NCBI GenBank assembly: GCA_949358305.1
Contig: OX442323.1
Location: 5,890,001-5,954,000 of the forward strand
Direction: 5' to 3'
Length of the DNA stretch: 64,000 nucleotides
From: Strigamia acuminata
Taxonomy: Eukaryota > Arthropoda > Chilopoda > Geophilomorpha > Linotaeniidae
Numbering within the stretch: the stretch's first letter is position 1; each line of letters starts with the position of its first letter. The notes below the pieces were generated by a model. The model made no database searches, was not told where the DNA came from, and saw only the letters and a list, made by a program, of their open reading frames with translations. Made by a program: the position numbers and the translations under genes. Shown piece by piece: positions 1 to 11,556 of this stretch.

Positions 1-929
1 CCATCCCATTTTATTTATTTCAATTTTTTCTCCATGCTAATTGCGAAATTTTCATCTAGCATTGATAAACTCTGGCCAACTGGCCTATTGTACTCAAACA
101 GCTCCCGTGACGTCACACCGTGCCTCCAGAGTCGTGAAAACGTCTTACTTTATTTTATTTTTGCACTTGCGTGGTCACCACCTCGTTACCCAACAAATTT
201 ACCATTTTTACCTTCATTAATATTTATTTACCAAACAGAAAATTATCAATTCAAAACGTCTAGAATAATCAGTTTTAATCGTGAGATTATTTTTCCAGGT
301 AAAAAGTGGAGGTTTAAATTTGCTCTTTAATTTTTTTTTAAATTTTTTTTCAATACTTTTTAGCACAGATCGCGATAAAGTGAAAATTCCATTCAAAACG
401 TGCGTTTCTAGGGGCAACGCCCCTTCGTCACAGACCCCGCGATAAATTCCCATTTCTCACAAATATTTACAATGAAATCTTACGGATTAGAACGTTAAAT
501 GTTTAATTTTTGATAAATTTATTTTTGATACTCGTTTTTAAGGAAAACACTTCGATTCGTGCCACCTGTCTAAAATTTATTATTTCCGCGACCTGGCGCC
601 TTTCAGTCGGGCTTTAAATCAATTTAATCTTAATTTCTTACTCGGATTATCTTAGATTTGTGTAATAATATTATTCTGTCATTTTTTTAACTCAGATTTT
701 AGTTAAATTTTGGAGAACTCGAGGATTCGCCATCGGTTCAAACGTTCACGTAATTAAAGGGAGGTGGTGGTGCATTTGCGAGCGATCGGTCCGATCGGTC
801 GCGATTATACGTGGGAATAAAATTACTTACGGATAAGCAATTGGTTATCCAGTTGTTTGATAGGAATATATCTCGCTACCTTGTCTAATCAGACACCTTT
901 CGCTCCCTACGGTCGCCGGCAAAGACAAA

Positions 930-1052
930 ATGGCCGCCAAACCATCGTCTGCCTCGACAGGGATGTTTGGAATTGTGGGAAATGAGTCACCGTCACTGGA
1001 AATAAGAGTGCTTGGGATTGGTCGGTTGGGATTATTCATTCCTGAAGGTTAA
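930..1052 (+). CDS. Short ATG ORF, 40 aa, unrecognised
   Basis: An ATG in good context (aaaATGG) opens a 40-codon frame beginning MAAKPSSASTG and ending FIPEG before a TAA. It lies in a GC-richer patch that looks like a promoter or first-exon region. A possible donor (AAG/GTTAATG) sits exactly at the end, so it could be the first coding exon of a gene rather than a complete peptide gene. No downstream exon that continues it was recognised. I assign no function. Confidence 0.2.
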   Translation: MAAKPSSASTGMFGIVGNESPSLEIRVLGIGRLGLFIPEG

Positions 1053-1924
1053 TGACGTCAAAGAATGAGGTTTTGCAGGAAAGGTATAGTGAAATAAGAA
1101 GAAAATCACTCTTGAGTTGTTGTTTTTTTGTTTCTTCTCGGGGAGTTTGATGCAGTTTGGTCCTGAAAAAATTGAAATCCATAACAGAAATAAATTTTAA
1201 AACATTTTTTTATGTAAAATACCGAACTGAATAACAAATTTGGTGGGAAAAAAATTAAAGATTACTATAAAGGTGTATGTAACTCTGTGATGTAACAGAA
1301 ACATTTGTTTCTGGCCTTGATGACTTGTTTACATTGGGATTGAAATAGTTTTCGTGTAATTACAAGAAGTCTGGCACTCAGTATGGTCATGGGCCAGAAA
1401 GTACAGGGACTGCGGCGCATCACGGTACTTCGAGGCCCCGGATGCTGGCACCAAATGGGGCCCCCAAATTTATATTAATAAAATTAAAGAAAAAAAATTT
1501 ATCACATTTTTTTTTTCAATTTCTTTTGTACTTTTGGTGATATGAGCAACTGAAATGCGGTTCCGAGAAATATTACCAAAAGTTTTTTCCAATTTTAATG
1601 ACAATTGTTTATTGGTTTGAATTGACATAAATATTTCCATCCGTTGTGTGAGAATGCAATAAACCAATCAATTATCACGTTTTAGTTAAAGTGACCTTTG
1701 GCTCGAATCCAATTGTCGATGTACTAAAAGTCCAAAGCAATTACACTTGTTTTAGTGTCCCTTGAAATAGATTTTTACGGATTTTTCTTTCCTTTTTTAT
1801 TTTTAAATTCTAATTAGCAGATGGAAATAAATAAATAAAATTTATTCATTGTAATGACAATTTTTTATTTTTCTTTTCTTTGTTTTTATTAGTCATTATA
1901 CCGGGTTTTTTTTAGATAAGCGAT

Positions 1925-2048
1925 TTTGTTTTCTTCACGGTCTCTTGCAGAGTGTAATTAACGAAGCAGCAAGGTGAGTCAGAAATACGCACGTTTATCG
2001 CTAGAGGTCGCCACACTACGTTTTACCGTTGCTGTGGGATACGAATCA
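1925..2048 (+). repeat. Old direct duplication, copy 1
   Basis: This segment matches 2289-2401 with scattered substitutions and small gaps. Both contain a ttcttcacg block, then gtttatcgctagaggtcg, then ttaccgttgct and gggatacg. Spacing between the copies is about 360 bp. The shared core cgctagaggtcg resembles the AGATGGC-type motif found near other gene starts in the window. Confidence 0.7.
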
Positions 2049-2288
2049 TTAGGTCTTTGGAAATGTGTGCAAGAAGTCAACATTCTCTACTGTAAATTTA
2101 AAGAACAATAATTTTTTCAAAACTTACAGAAACGATATCGATTTTGCAAATTTTCTTTCCGTTTGTAAAACAGACATGAATATTTACATCAACAAATAAA
2201 TAAACTTTATTACTGAATTAATCATTTTTAATTCTATTTGTTTAATTTTTTAACGACGCTGACATTTGTGGTTTTTATAGACACGCAA

Positions 2289-2401
2289 TTTTATTTTCTT
2301 CACGTTCACGGTCACATCCAGAATCCAGAGCGAGTTAGAAATACGTTTATCGCTAGAGGTCGTCACGCTACAGTTTACCGTTGCTATGGGATACGGATCA
2401 A
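2289..2401 (+). repeat. Old direct duplication, copy 2
   Basis: This is the second copy of the 1925-2048 segment, about 250 bp upstream of the WDR17 start codon. Conservation is strongest over the tttatcgctagaggtcg core. This may mark a retained regulatory element, although age alone could explain the pattern. Confidence 0.7.
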
Positions 2402-2646
2402 TGTTTACATTCTGACAGGTCAGCTGTTCCTTTCGGTAAAAGAAATCGCGAATCGACACGAGAAACAGCACAAAAATTCTTTTTCTCCCCCGAATAAAGG
2501 ATTAAAATTTGCATAAATTTCACCCGGAAGAATTATATTTAAACCGAGGTGAGTGCGCATGTGGTAATCAATAAAATTCGCTTTGTTTACGACCAAGTTG
2601 ATGAATTATATTTATTTTCCGGGAAAGATCGATAAACGAAACTCAA

Positions 2647-5600
2647 ATGTCTCTGATTCGGCAAGTGAGTTTGTTGACTGCCGGTGCTCAGCCATGGAAT
2701 TACAGCGTGTGTTCTGCGCATGGAAAGATGTTCGCTTATGCAGCCACCCAGGCATTGTATATATACGAGGTAAATAATAAAAAATATCTATAATACAATA
2801 TAAATTATTAAAATAATTTTTTTTTTAGTTCGATAGTGTGTATAACGAATTCAAATTACACTCCATCATGGCCGAACACAACAAGCCGATTTCAGCTATA
2901 CATTGGCATCCAACTAACCCCGATGTGTTGGCATCCAGCAACAATGACAATTGCATTATGATTTGGCACGTCTCGAAACGGAAATTACTTGCCGTTCTTG
3001 AAACTCACCGCAATCCTCCGACTTTAATCAGTTGGTGTTTTGATGACAAGTAAAAAAAATAATAATAATAATTAAATTTTTTTTTTAAATAAAAATTTAA
3101 ACAATTATTTTAGAGGCACTTTAGCTTACATAGACGGCCGAGGTCCATTGTTTACTTGGTGCTACAGTAAAGGCAGTGGAAACCAACCTGTTGCGTTGAA
3201 AGATTGGACGCCGTTCAATTGGATCGCGACCGTCATGAAATGGCACCCAAAAATATACGGAAAAGTTGTGTTTGGACACAGCAATGGCTCGCTTTCATTA
3301 CTAAAAGAATGTAATTAAAAAAATAAAAGAATTGCTTTACATATTTATATATTTGTTTTATTTTGCAGCCTTGAAAATCGTGCGACACAACGCACTCGAT
3401 GTTTCATCCAACGTGGACGAGGAGAACCCCGTGATCTGTATCGAATGGGACCCGTTATCCATTGATTATTTGTTAGTGGTTCATAAAATGACGGGAATTC
3501 GATTGATTGACACGACCAGCATGAGTGTAGTGACGATTTTCGTCGCCCCTACGTCGATTAAAACCATAGGCTGGCTTTCCGACTCGCCCGGGATGTTTGT
3601 CAGTGGCGGTTAGTCGAGTTTTGATGCGATTTTCGCGGGTTTTTGGTCGACATTTTTCTGTTTCAGACACTCAGTCCGGCGTACTGCGCGTGTGGAACGT
3701 ATCCAGACCGAATCCGATCGAAAATATCAAGTTAAAAAGCATCGGGTTCCACGTTATGCTTCCGATAACGAGCAATTACTCGTCGTGCTGCAAAGCTTTC
3801 GCTAATCTCAAGCTGACCTCCAGCACGAGTTCCACTAATTTAATAATGAAAGCGGTCATGCCGACGCTTATCATCTGTCTTTTCATGGATGGCGGGATCG
3901 GGGTGTATAATTTGGCGCACCGGAAGTGGGAATTTCTCAAAGAAATGGTCAATTAACATGAATTTAATGATTTAAAAAAATTTTAATTTTTTTTTTGTTG
4001 ATTCAGGGCCACATTGAGACGATTTTCGATTGTAAATTCAAGCCGGACAATGCGGATTTGTTTGCAACGGGAAGTTTTGATGGAACGATTAAAGTGTGGA
4101 ACGTGAACACCATGACGCCCGTATGTTGATAATTGTATGAGAATTTGTTGGTTTTGTGTTTGATTTTAATTAATTGTTGCAGGAATACAGTTCGATAGGG
4201 AACGAAAGTATAATTTACGCCATTAGTTGGGCGCCTGCGGATTTAAATTGCATCGCAGCGGCGACTTCTCGCAATGGAATTATCATTTGGAACATGCAAA
4301 AGTGCAGCGTGATCAAACGAATCATGGATGTGAGTTTGGTTGGGAGTAAATGAGGAATTTGGATGGGAATTTACGAGTGTTTTTCGCAGCATGGGGGTGA
4401 TCATTGCACTTATTGTGTGGCGTGGAATCAAATCGATGCTCGCAAGGTTGCGTCGGGATCTGCTGATCTCACTTGGTAATTCTATTCTGCGAATTTAGGT
4501 AGAAGTTGTTTGTTAATATATTTCTATTTGTTTTAATGGTTTTAGTATGGTTCACACTGCCGATGGTTCGTTAATACACAAATTTATACATCCGGGGATT
4601 GTGTTCGGATGCGACTGGAAAAGTGACGATGGGTACGAATGAGAAATTAAACTTTTCGTGGTATTTTGAGACCTCGTTGCAAAAATGCGCTTTCCATGCA
4701 CAAGTTCAGACCTTAAGATTAAAAAAAATTAAAATTTTAGTGCAAAAGCGCACTTTTTTAGTGCAAAGTGCAATTTTTTGTGCAAAGTGCAATTTTTTAG
4801 TGTAAAAATGCAATTTTTTAGTGTAAAAATGCAATTTTTAGTGTAAAAATGCAATTTTTAGTGTAAAAATGCAATTTTTTAGTGTAAAAATGCAATTTTT
4901 TAGTGTAAAAATGCAATTTTTTAGTGTAAAAATGCAATTTTTTAGTGTAAAAATGCAATTTTTTAGTGTAAAAATGCAATTTTTTAGTGTAAAAATGCAA
5001 TTTTTTAGTGCAAAAATGCAATTTTTTAGTGCAAAATTGAAGAATTTAAAGTGCAAACACGAAATAATTTGCAATTTTACACAAAAATTTAATTTTTATG
5101 ATTTTGGCGGCTTCACTGCACTGCCTCGGTGTTTAACACGTTTGCTCGTTATTTTGGTAGAGATATATTAGCAACTGCATGCATGGACGGCAACGTTCGT
5201 ATATTTAACACTTCGAGAGCGTCTAAAAACATAGTGAAAACGTTGCAAGGCCACACCGCTAAAGTGTTTCAAATCAAATGGAATTCATTGCGGACCGAAA
5301 TCCTCTGCAGCAGTTCCGACGACCAGTACGAACCAGTATGAGCACAATACTGAAAAATTGGTATTTAAAGCGTGTACTTTCTTGATTAGCACTATCCGAG
5401 TGTGGGATTCGTTAAGCGGTGCGTGTATGACGGTTCTTCATGGCCACACGAATAATGTGCGCGGTTTGGTGTGGAATCCGGAAGTGCCTTTTCTTCTCTT
5501 CTCTGGAAGTTGGGACAAAACAATTCGGGCTTGGGATTCACGCGATGGAGCGTGTATCGATGTTGCGTTCGATCACGGTGCTGATGTCTATGGTGGGTTT

Positions 5601-8600
5601 GTTGTTGTTTGTTTTAATTATTTCGAGCGTTAAATGTTTTTTGGTTCTTTTTCTAGGTCTGACGATTCATCCGTCCAAACCTTTCATTTTGGTGTCGAGT
5701 TCTCGGGATTCGACGGTCCGTGTTTGGAGTACAATCAGTTTGTGTCCTCTTCTGCCACTTTATACAATTACGCAGAAAACCTGGCACGATATAATGGCGT
5801 TTAGTGGTGGGTGTGCGCAGAACGCAGTAGCAAAAAATGCACTTCCTCGTGCATTTTACGCAAGAAACTGCACTTTCTCGTGCATTTTACGCAAGAAACT
5901 GCACTTTATCGTGCATTTTACGCAATAAACTGCACTTCCTCGTGCATTTTACGCAAGAAACTGCACTTCCTCGTGCATTTTACGCAAGAAACTGCACTTC
6001 CTCGTGCATTTTACGCAAGAAACTGCACTTTCTCGTGCATTTTACGCAAGAAACTGCACTTCCTCGTGCATTTTACGCAAGAAACTGCACTTCTTCGTGC
6101 ATTTTACGCAAGAAACTGCAGTTTTATGTCCTTCTAACACCAAAAACTCCATTTTTTGATAATTCTATTTGGTTTAGATCGCGCATACAGCCTCGGTGCT
6201 CCGTTTTTACTTTGCGGTAAAAAATCTCTCGAGCTGAAGTCAATAATAAACAGAAACGAGGAGACTAAGTACTCGAGCACACTTCACTTGTTTTCTATAT
6301 TTTATTCTGTAAGTAATTATTATTATTTATTCAAACGAAGATATTTAAATATTTAATTCTCCTGTCTAGCATTCGTGGGGAGTGATTAATCTCTGGGATT
6401 TAGTGTTCGTAATTCAAGGGAAAAGCATAACTCAACTTTCCGCGAATTACGTGCGAGGAATAATGCACGCTAAACACATCACCAAAGTCAAAGCGGTACG
6501 AATTTAATCAGTTCCACTCCGATTTACGCTAATGCTTTGAATCCAAAACTCCTCACCGTTCAGTCGGAAGCTCAGGAACTGGAAATGACGACGAGCACTC
6601 GCTTCGGACAAGGCGGGGTCGGTCTGCCGTCCAGAGAAGAATGTCTACGCAACGCCGCCGACATTTTACTCCGTGTGGGCCATCTGCAGAGGTACTGCGA
6701 ACTGCTGGCACAATTGGGAGAGGTGAAACGACATTAAAAACAATTTTAACGCGGTAGTTTTATTATCTCTTTGTTTATTTCAGTGGGAACAAGCTCTCGC
6801 GGTCGCACCGGGAGTTTCCTTCGAATATTGGAGGGAATTAGCAAATAGGTACAATTGGTGATAGCTAAATTAAATTGATCGATGTAATAATCTTTTTTTT
6901 AGGCGATTGGATAATTTAATCAGCGCCAACAGTGAGAAGAGTTTGGTTTATGGGGTCGCCACGGGAGAGTTGATCAAAGTTCTGGAGTTTTCGCTCCTCC
7001 GACGCGACATGCAGGACGCTTTTCTTCTCGCAGCTGCTGGCAGTGATGGGAGAATCGCGAAAACAACGCCCTCTGGAAGCCAATACTCGGGGCCCACCAG
7101 CACCGACGAATCCGCCAAAGAGAGTTCGGCACTCAGTTCGTCGATCGAGAAATGTTCTTTAGAAGACTCCGGAGTCGATTCCGCGGGGACGTCGAATCCC
7201 TTTCCTACCGGTGGACCGAATTTCCAAGCGACGGAGTCTTTGAAAACAAGACAGTCGTCCCCCGTGGCGGAGTCTTTGAGATCAAAACAGTCGTCCGCTG
7301 TAGCTCAGCCTTTGAGATTAAATCAGTCGTCCGCTGCAGCTGAGCCTTTGAGATCAAATCAGTCGTCCGCTGTGGCTGAGCCTTTGAGAGCGAGACAGTT
7401 GTCCGCCGTGGCGGAGACTTTGAGGTCGAAACAGTCGTCCGTTGTGCCAAAACACCACGTCGTGGTGGAATCCGCCATTAGCAGTGCAGCTGCTCCGAAG
7501 TCTGTGCCTACTTTGACCGAAATTGCAGACATTTCTCATCCGAAATCGGAAACGGCGGGTTTTCCGTCGTCCAATGATACTCCCAAGTGAGAAAATCAAT
7601 ATACCCGCAAATCTCTAATAATGCGCGGGTCTCTAATAGTGCAATTCAAACACCCGCTTTCTATTAGAGGATTTATACGGAAAAAAATTATTAATTTATT
7701 AATTTATTTATTTATTAATTTATTACTTTTTTTTAGATATGAATATTTGAATGAAGTGACTAAAGTGATTGCCGAATGGCATTACGTGCACGGTTCACCG
7801 GTGCATGCTGCTTGTTGCCGATTGTCCGTGGACGAAATCGAAGTGGGAAATTAAGATTAATAAAAGAAAATGAAGTTATTCTATTTTTGGTTGGTTTTAG
7901 GACGCAATAATATATTTAATTCGGGGCCAGGAGCTTGAATTGGCCGTTTGCATCGGTTTGGTTTTGAATGTCAAAGCGGATGTGGTGAATATTGCGTTGA
8001 ATTATTTGGCTAGAAGATGCGAACGACTCGGGCAATGGTTAAGAAAATGTTTTGTGGTGGGAATGATTGGATTTGAACGTTCGGTTTGGTTTTGCAGGGA
8101 ATTGGCGATTAAACTGCTGCAGTTATTACCTGGGAATTACGAAACGTCGACGTGGCAGACTTGTTCGCGTTGCACGACGACTACGGCGGAACTTGAAGGC
8201 ATTTATAAATTAGCGAATCTTCTGCCGAGAGATCGGTGCGTGAACAGGGCTCAGGAATTGTTGAATGGCGGCAATACTATTCAGGCGCTGCGTTATTATC
8301 TCGTGTCACCCGAAGTCGAGACGGGGATTCAGTTGGGTCTGGATTTTGTCAAAGGTTTTTTTTTTTTTATATTTTGTTTTTTTTTGGAAAGTTATTTGAC
8401 TTATTTTATTTTTTTAAAGGAATTATGTCGTCGTCTATTTGGCAAGTGTTGGATGTGTGGAAGTTGTTGCAATTGCTAACGTCGGTGAAAACTGAACGAC
8501 TTCAAGAAGGCAAAAACATCACGTCAGTATGGAGATAAATGTTTTGTTGTTTGAGGTTTTTAAGTATTGAGGATTTTTGTTTCAGACTTTTGTCCGATTT

Positions 8601-9763
8601 GCTCATTTTGTCCGCGTATATCGGTGCTTTGATGGCTGTTAGAAAGCACTATTATTCCATTGTAGCGCCGATGTGGAATCATGCATGGTACTCCTAGTTC
8701 TTAAAAAAAAATGAATTTTTTTCAATATTTATCGATTTTTTTCTTTTATTTCCCTTTTTATTCGTTTTCACATTTTTTTCCATTTTTTAAATTTTTTTTT
8801 CCATTTTTATTTATTTATTTTTTAACTTTTTTCCATTTTTTTCCGTTATTTTCGGTTTATTTTTAAGTTTTTTTTATTTTTCCACTTTTTTTCCATTTAT
8901 TTTCTGTTTTTCCACTTTTTTTCCATTTATTTTCTGTTTTTCCACTTTTTTTCCATTTATTTTCTGTTTTTCCACTTTTTTAAATTTTTTTTTTTAAATT
9001 TTTTTATTTTTTCCATTTCCCCCCATTTTACACTCTTTTTTTCTTCAATTTTTTCACTTATTTATTTATTTATTATTTATTTTTCATTCTTTTTCCCTAT
9101 ATTTTCCACTTATTTGTCGTCTTTTTCATTTTTTCCAAAATTTCTCATTTTTTTCCCAAAGTGTTTTAATGAAGAGTTATCCGAAATCGACTTTCCCGTT
9201 CCAACGCAAACGCCTACTGATGGAGTTAAACGCATGGCGAAACCAGCAGAAAATCGAAGAAATCAAACTAGAGTACAAATAAAAATCTAAAAAAAAAACC
9301 ACTAAACTAAATCCAACTAACCTTTAAACCCATTCTTCCAAGCAGGAAACTTCTCTCACCACCCGCGTCGCAACACCACGTAGGAAACGGTGACGCGACA
9401 TCCGTGAGTGAATCAGGCAGCGAGTTAAAAGAGAACGAAATCACGAGCTCGGAGTCAACCGTGGACGAGTCGGAACTGGAAGAATTGACCAGCTTAGAAG
9501 AAAGACAACTACTCAAAGATATTCTAGCGCGAGTCGGCGAAGAATCGGGCAAAACCGACTTCGGTCCGACCATCGTGACCGGATCGCACCTGCCCTCGCA
9601 CTCGGACACCCACCTCTGTTGCCTCACCGGAGAGATTATTCAAGGACCCGCCTACTTTCTGGAAGACGGCCAATCGGCCATGTCCATCAACGACGTGCTA
9701 ATGTGGGCCAAAGTTAACCCTTTCAGTCCTCTCGGCACCGGAATGAGACTCAATCCATTTTAG
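2647..9763 (+). CDS. WDR17: WD repeat-containing protein 17 (multi-exon)
   Basis: The spliced product follows vertebrate WDR17 from end to end. It starts at the ATG at 2647 (MSLIRQVSLLTAGAQPWN) with the first donor after 2769. Tandem WD40 blades follow, with YNEFKLHSIMAEH, PLSIDYLLVVHKMTGIRLID, ETIFDCKFKPDNADLFATGS and DHGADVYGLTIHPSKPF. A helical C-terminal half comes next (LRVGHLQRYCELLAQLGEWE, APGVSFEYWR). The product ends with VTGSHLPSHSDTHLCCLTGE and AKVNPFSPLGTGMRLNPF at TAG 9761-9763. The molecular role of WDR17 is poorly known. Exon 6903-7588 carries a Ser-rich insert with a 12-residue tandem repeat (7231-7446) that I do not recall in vertebrate orthologues. Three introns hold minisatellites (4740, 5835, 8700). 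A polyadenylation signal aataaa lies near 9880. The gene is tail-to-tail with SPATA4, 129 bp away. Confidence 0.93.
4740..5035 (+). repeat. 21-bp minisatellite in a WDR17 intron
   Basis: About a dozen copies of a 21-bp unit with core gtgtaaaaatgcaatttttt are present. The unit degrades at both ends into gtgcaaaa variants. Because 21 is a multiple of three and the unit lacks stops in several frames, long spurious reading frames run through both strands (MQFFSVK-type and FALKNCI-type repeats). The array lies between the WDR17 exon ending in FGCDWK and the exon beginning RDILATACMDGNV, so it is intronic. Confidence 0.9.
5835..6125 (+). repeat. 31-bp minisatellite in a WDR17 intron
   Basis: About nine tandem copies of a 31-bp unit have core cctcgtgcattttacgcaa followed by gaaactgcactt. 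Copies differ mainly at cctcg/tctcg/tatcg. The array is intronic, between the exon encoding TITQKTWHDIMAFSG and the exon beginning after ttggtttag at about 6177. The unit is much less AT-rich than the other intronic arrays. Confidence 0.9.
7231..7446 (+). repeat. 36-bp coding minisatellite in WDR17
   Basis: Six in-frame copies of a 12-residue unit of the type ESLRSKQSSAVA are encoded (variants QPLRLNQSSAAA, EPLRARQLSAVA, ETLRSKQSSVVP). They lie in a low-complexity Ser/Ala/Gln-rich insert of the C-terminal half of WDR17. Substitutions keep the frame and the Q-S-S core. This is probably a disordered linker, and its length is likely to vary between alleles. Confidence 0.9.
8700..9165 (+). repeat. 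T-rich simple and tandem repeat in a WDR17 intron
   Basis: A strongly strand-asymmetric polypyrimidine tract of about 460 bp fills an intron of WDR17. Between about 8870 and 8980 it contains three to four copies of a 31-bp unit with core ttttttccatttattttctg. The intron runs from just after VAPMWNHAW (donor about 8690) to the exon starting cagaacgc-like sequence near 9165. Confidence 0.8.
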
Positions 9764-9892
9764 TTTCCAATTTGTTGCTTTATTTGATGTCGTTTATTCA
9801 CTAGTTGTCTGTCATTTTAATTTATTTTACATTTTCTAATTTGTATAATTCAATATCCCCCAAAAAAAAATATTTGACAATAAAATTTGAAA

Positions 9893-10993
9893 TTAGAACT
9901 TGGTCGCCATTAAGCCTTTTTCGTGGCCGGTGAGGTCTATCGGAATAATGTTAGTGACAACGGGAGAATCTGCGGTTAAATTCAATTTTTAATAAAGTTT
10001 TATTGATTTTTTGTTTCCATTTAAATCGTTTGCATACTTGTGCCACTTAATACTTTGGACGAAAGCGAAGTCAGAGTGGCTTTAGTCACCGCCGATTGGA
10101 ATTTATTGGACGAGGGAACTTTACGAACGGCTCTTTCGGCCATTGTTGGTCGGATGTCGAAGTAGGCTGGTTTGTCGCATCTCAATCGTTGTTTGTGCAT
10201 CGCGTATTGGTCGATGATTATCTGGATCTGGGTTGGAATTATCGGCGATTTAAAATTTGAGTAATTAATGATAATAAAATGATTTTCGAAACTTTTTGCT
10301 GCTGGTTTAATTTTGAATAGTGGAGCATCAGTTCCGGAGATTTAAAGTTTCGTCGGATTGCATGCACCAATGTGGCTCTGGCGTGTAACGGCAGTCGTCT
10401 TTGGTAGTTTAAGTCCATCAAAAAGGGATTGCTCACTGGAAAAGGTGTTCTCACCCTTTGGAAGAAAGAAATCGACATTTTTTGGAGGTTTTTTAAATTT
10501 TTTTTGTAAAGATTTTTGTACCTTTTACCGATGAAAAGTTCGTAGAGGTAAATAAGCAGGAAAACCGCAGCATCATCTCTGAAGTTGGCAGTACCTTCCA
10601 AGAGTCTCCAGGGAATTCGAATGTCAATTCCCTCTAGAAACTAAAAAATATCGTGTATTAATATATTATTTGTTATTGTATTTATTGGTATACTCGTTCT
10701 AGTTTTTCCCAGTTTAGTCGTCGGGATTCAAACGAATTGCTGTTGTAGAATTTGTATAATTCGATGCGTCTTGGGTAATATTTGGTGAAAATATCCGCTA
10801 GCAAGTAACCACTGCCGAAATCCCTGCAATTTTTATGCTGGATTAAATAAAGGAGGTTTGTGTATATTAATTTTTACCATCTGGGGTTTGTTATTGTGGA
10901 ACTTATTCCCAGGTTGCAGATCCATTTGACAACATCTCTCGGTAAACTTTGAATTTGCTTCAAGTCGTTGCAATTGTGAGTGGTCTGGTGCAT
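9893..10993 (-). CDS. SPATA4: Spermatogenesis-associated protein 4-like (CH/CLAMP domain)
   Basis: Read on the minus strand, the start is ATG 10993 (MHQTTHNCNDLKQIQSLPRD). The N-terminal exons give LPRDVVKWICNLGISSTITN, NPRW, FGSGYLLADIFTKYYPRRIE and NWEKLERF. This is the calponin-homology-like (CLAMP) domain pattern of SPATA4/SPEF1-type proteins. Later exons give RRLPLHARATLVHAIRRNFK and a C-terminus ending HEKGLMATKF with the stop at 9893-9895. Vertebrate SPATA4 is mainly testis-expressed, and the fold suggests microtubule or axoneme association; both are family knowledge. The gene is head-to-head with MITD1 and tail-to-tail with WDR17. Its first exon is also duplicated, inverted, at 55152-55257. 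Confidence 0.8.
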
Positions 10994-11556
10994 ATTTTGG
11001 GGATTTTAAATTTTAAAGGTAGTTATTGAATTGTTTTACGTAGTTTAACCCTAAAAAATCAATAAATGAGGTTTTCAGCGGGACAAGTCATTTGATTTAC
11101 ACAGTCACCATTTGCGTGTTGGTGTGTAGTTGTGTTTCCATGGGAATTAGAAATGGTGTTTTTTATTTTTTTTATTTTTATTTTTTGGGGAGTGAAATAA
11201 AGTTTTTTTTATTAAAAAGTGAATGATAAATTTTGTCATTTTTTTATTGGTTATTTATCTTTTATTTTAAAATACGAGCAAAATAAATTAAAATTTATTT
11301 TTCGGTGCGTAACAATTTTATTATCGGTTGTCACAACGCACCACATGTAAGAATAATTTCTTTCGCTCGAATTTGATACCGAAATTAAAAGCCACGCGAT
11401 AATCTTAATTTTATATCTTAATAAAAGTTTGATTTCATTTAAAATTGCCGCTCTTACTCCGTCATCACCTGGTGGGCATTGCGTGAACACAATGCGCAAA
11501 ACAACGAGAAATGGCGCCTTACAGTTGTGTTAAAACATAAATTTCTGTTTTCGACG
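10994..11556. promoter_or_regulatory. Bidirectional SPATA4/MITD1 promoter region
   Basis: This 563-bp gap separates two divergent start codons. It is AT-rich apart from a GC-richer stretch at about 11450-11520 containing aaatggcgcc. The whole interval is contained in the inverted duplication at 53857-55324. No TATA box stands out. Confidence 0.55.

Larger units (their letters stand above)
1..2646. other. Upstream non-genic region with possible 5' exons of WDR17
   Basis: No conserved protein gene is visible in this stretch. It is AT-rich with scattered GC-richer islands, at about 720-1050 and 1370-1465. It holds a 40-codon ATG ORF at 930 and a diverged direct duplication (1925-2048 and 2289-2401). 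At about 1951-1973 a short segment lies between a good acceptor (cttgcag) and a good donor (aag/gtgagt), so it could be a small 5'UTR exon of WDR17. This is inference without transcript support. Confidence 0.5.

Noticed and set aside
1694-1715. tRNA-like T-loop word ggctcgaatcc
   Set aside because: There is no matching acceptor, D or anticodon stems around it.
4818-5074. Two overlapping minus-strand reading frames of 67-78 codons
   Set aside because: They are repeat artefacts of the 21-bp intronic array, with heptapeptide repeats and no independent start or splice context.
5811-6220. Cys/His-rich repeated frames resembling a repeat protein
   Set aside because: These are translations of the 31-bp WDR17 intron array in different phases.
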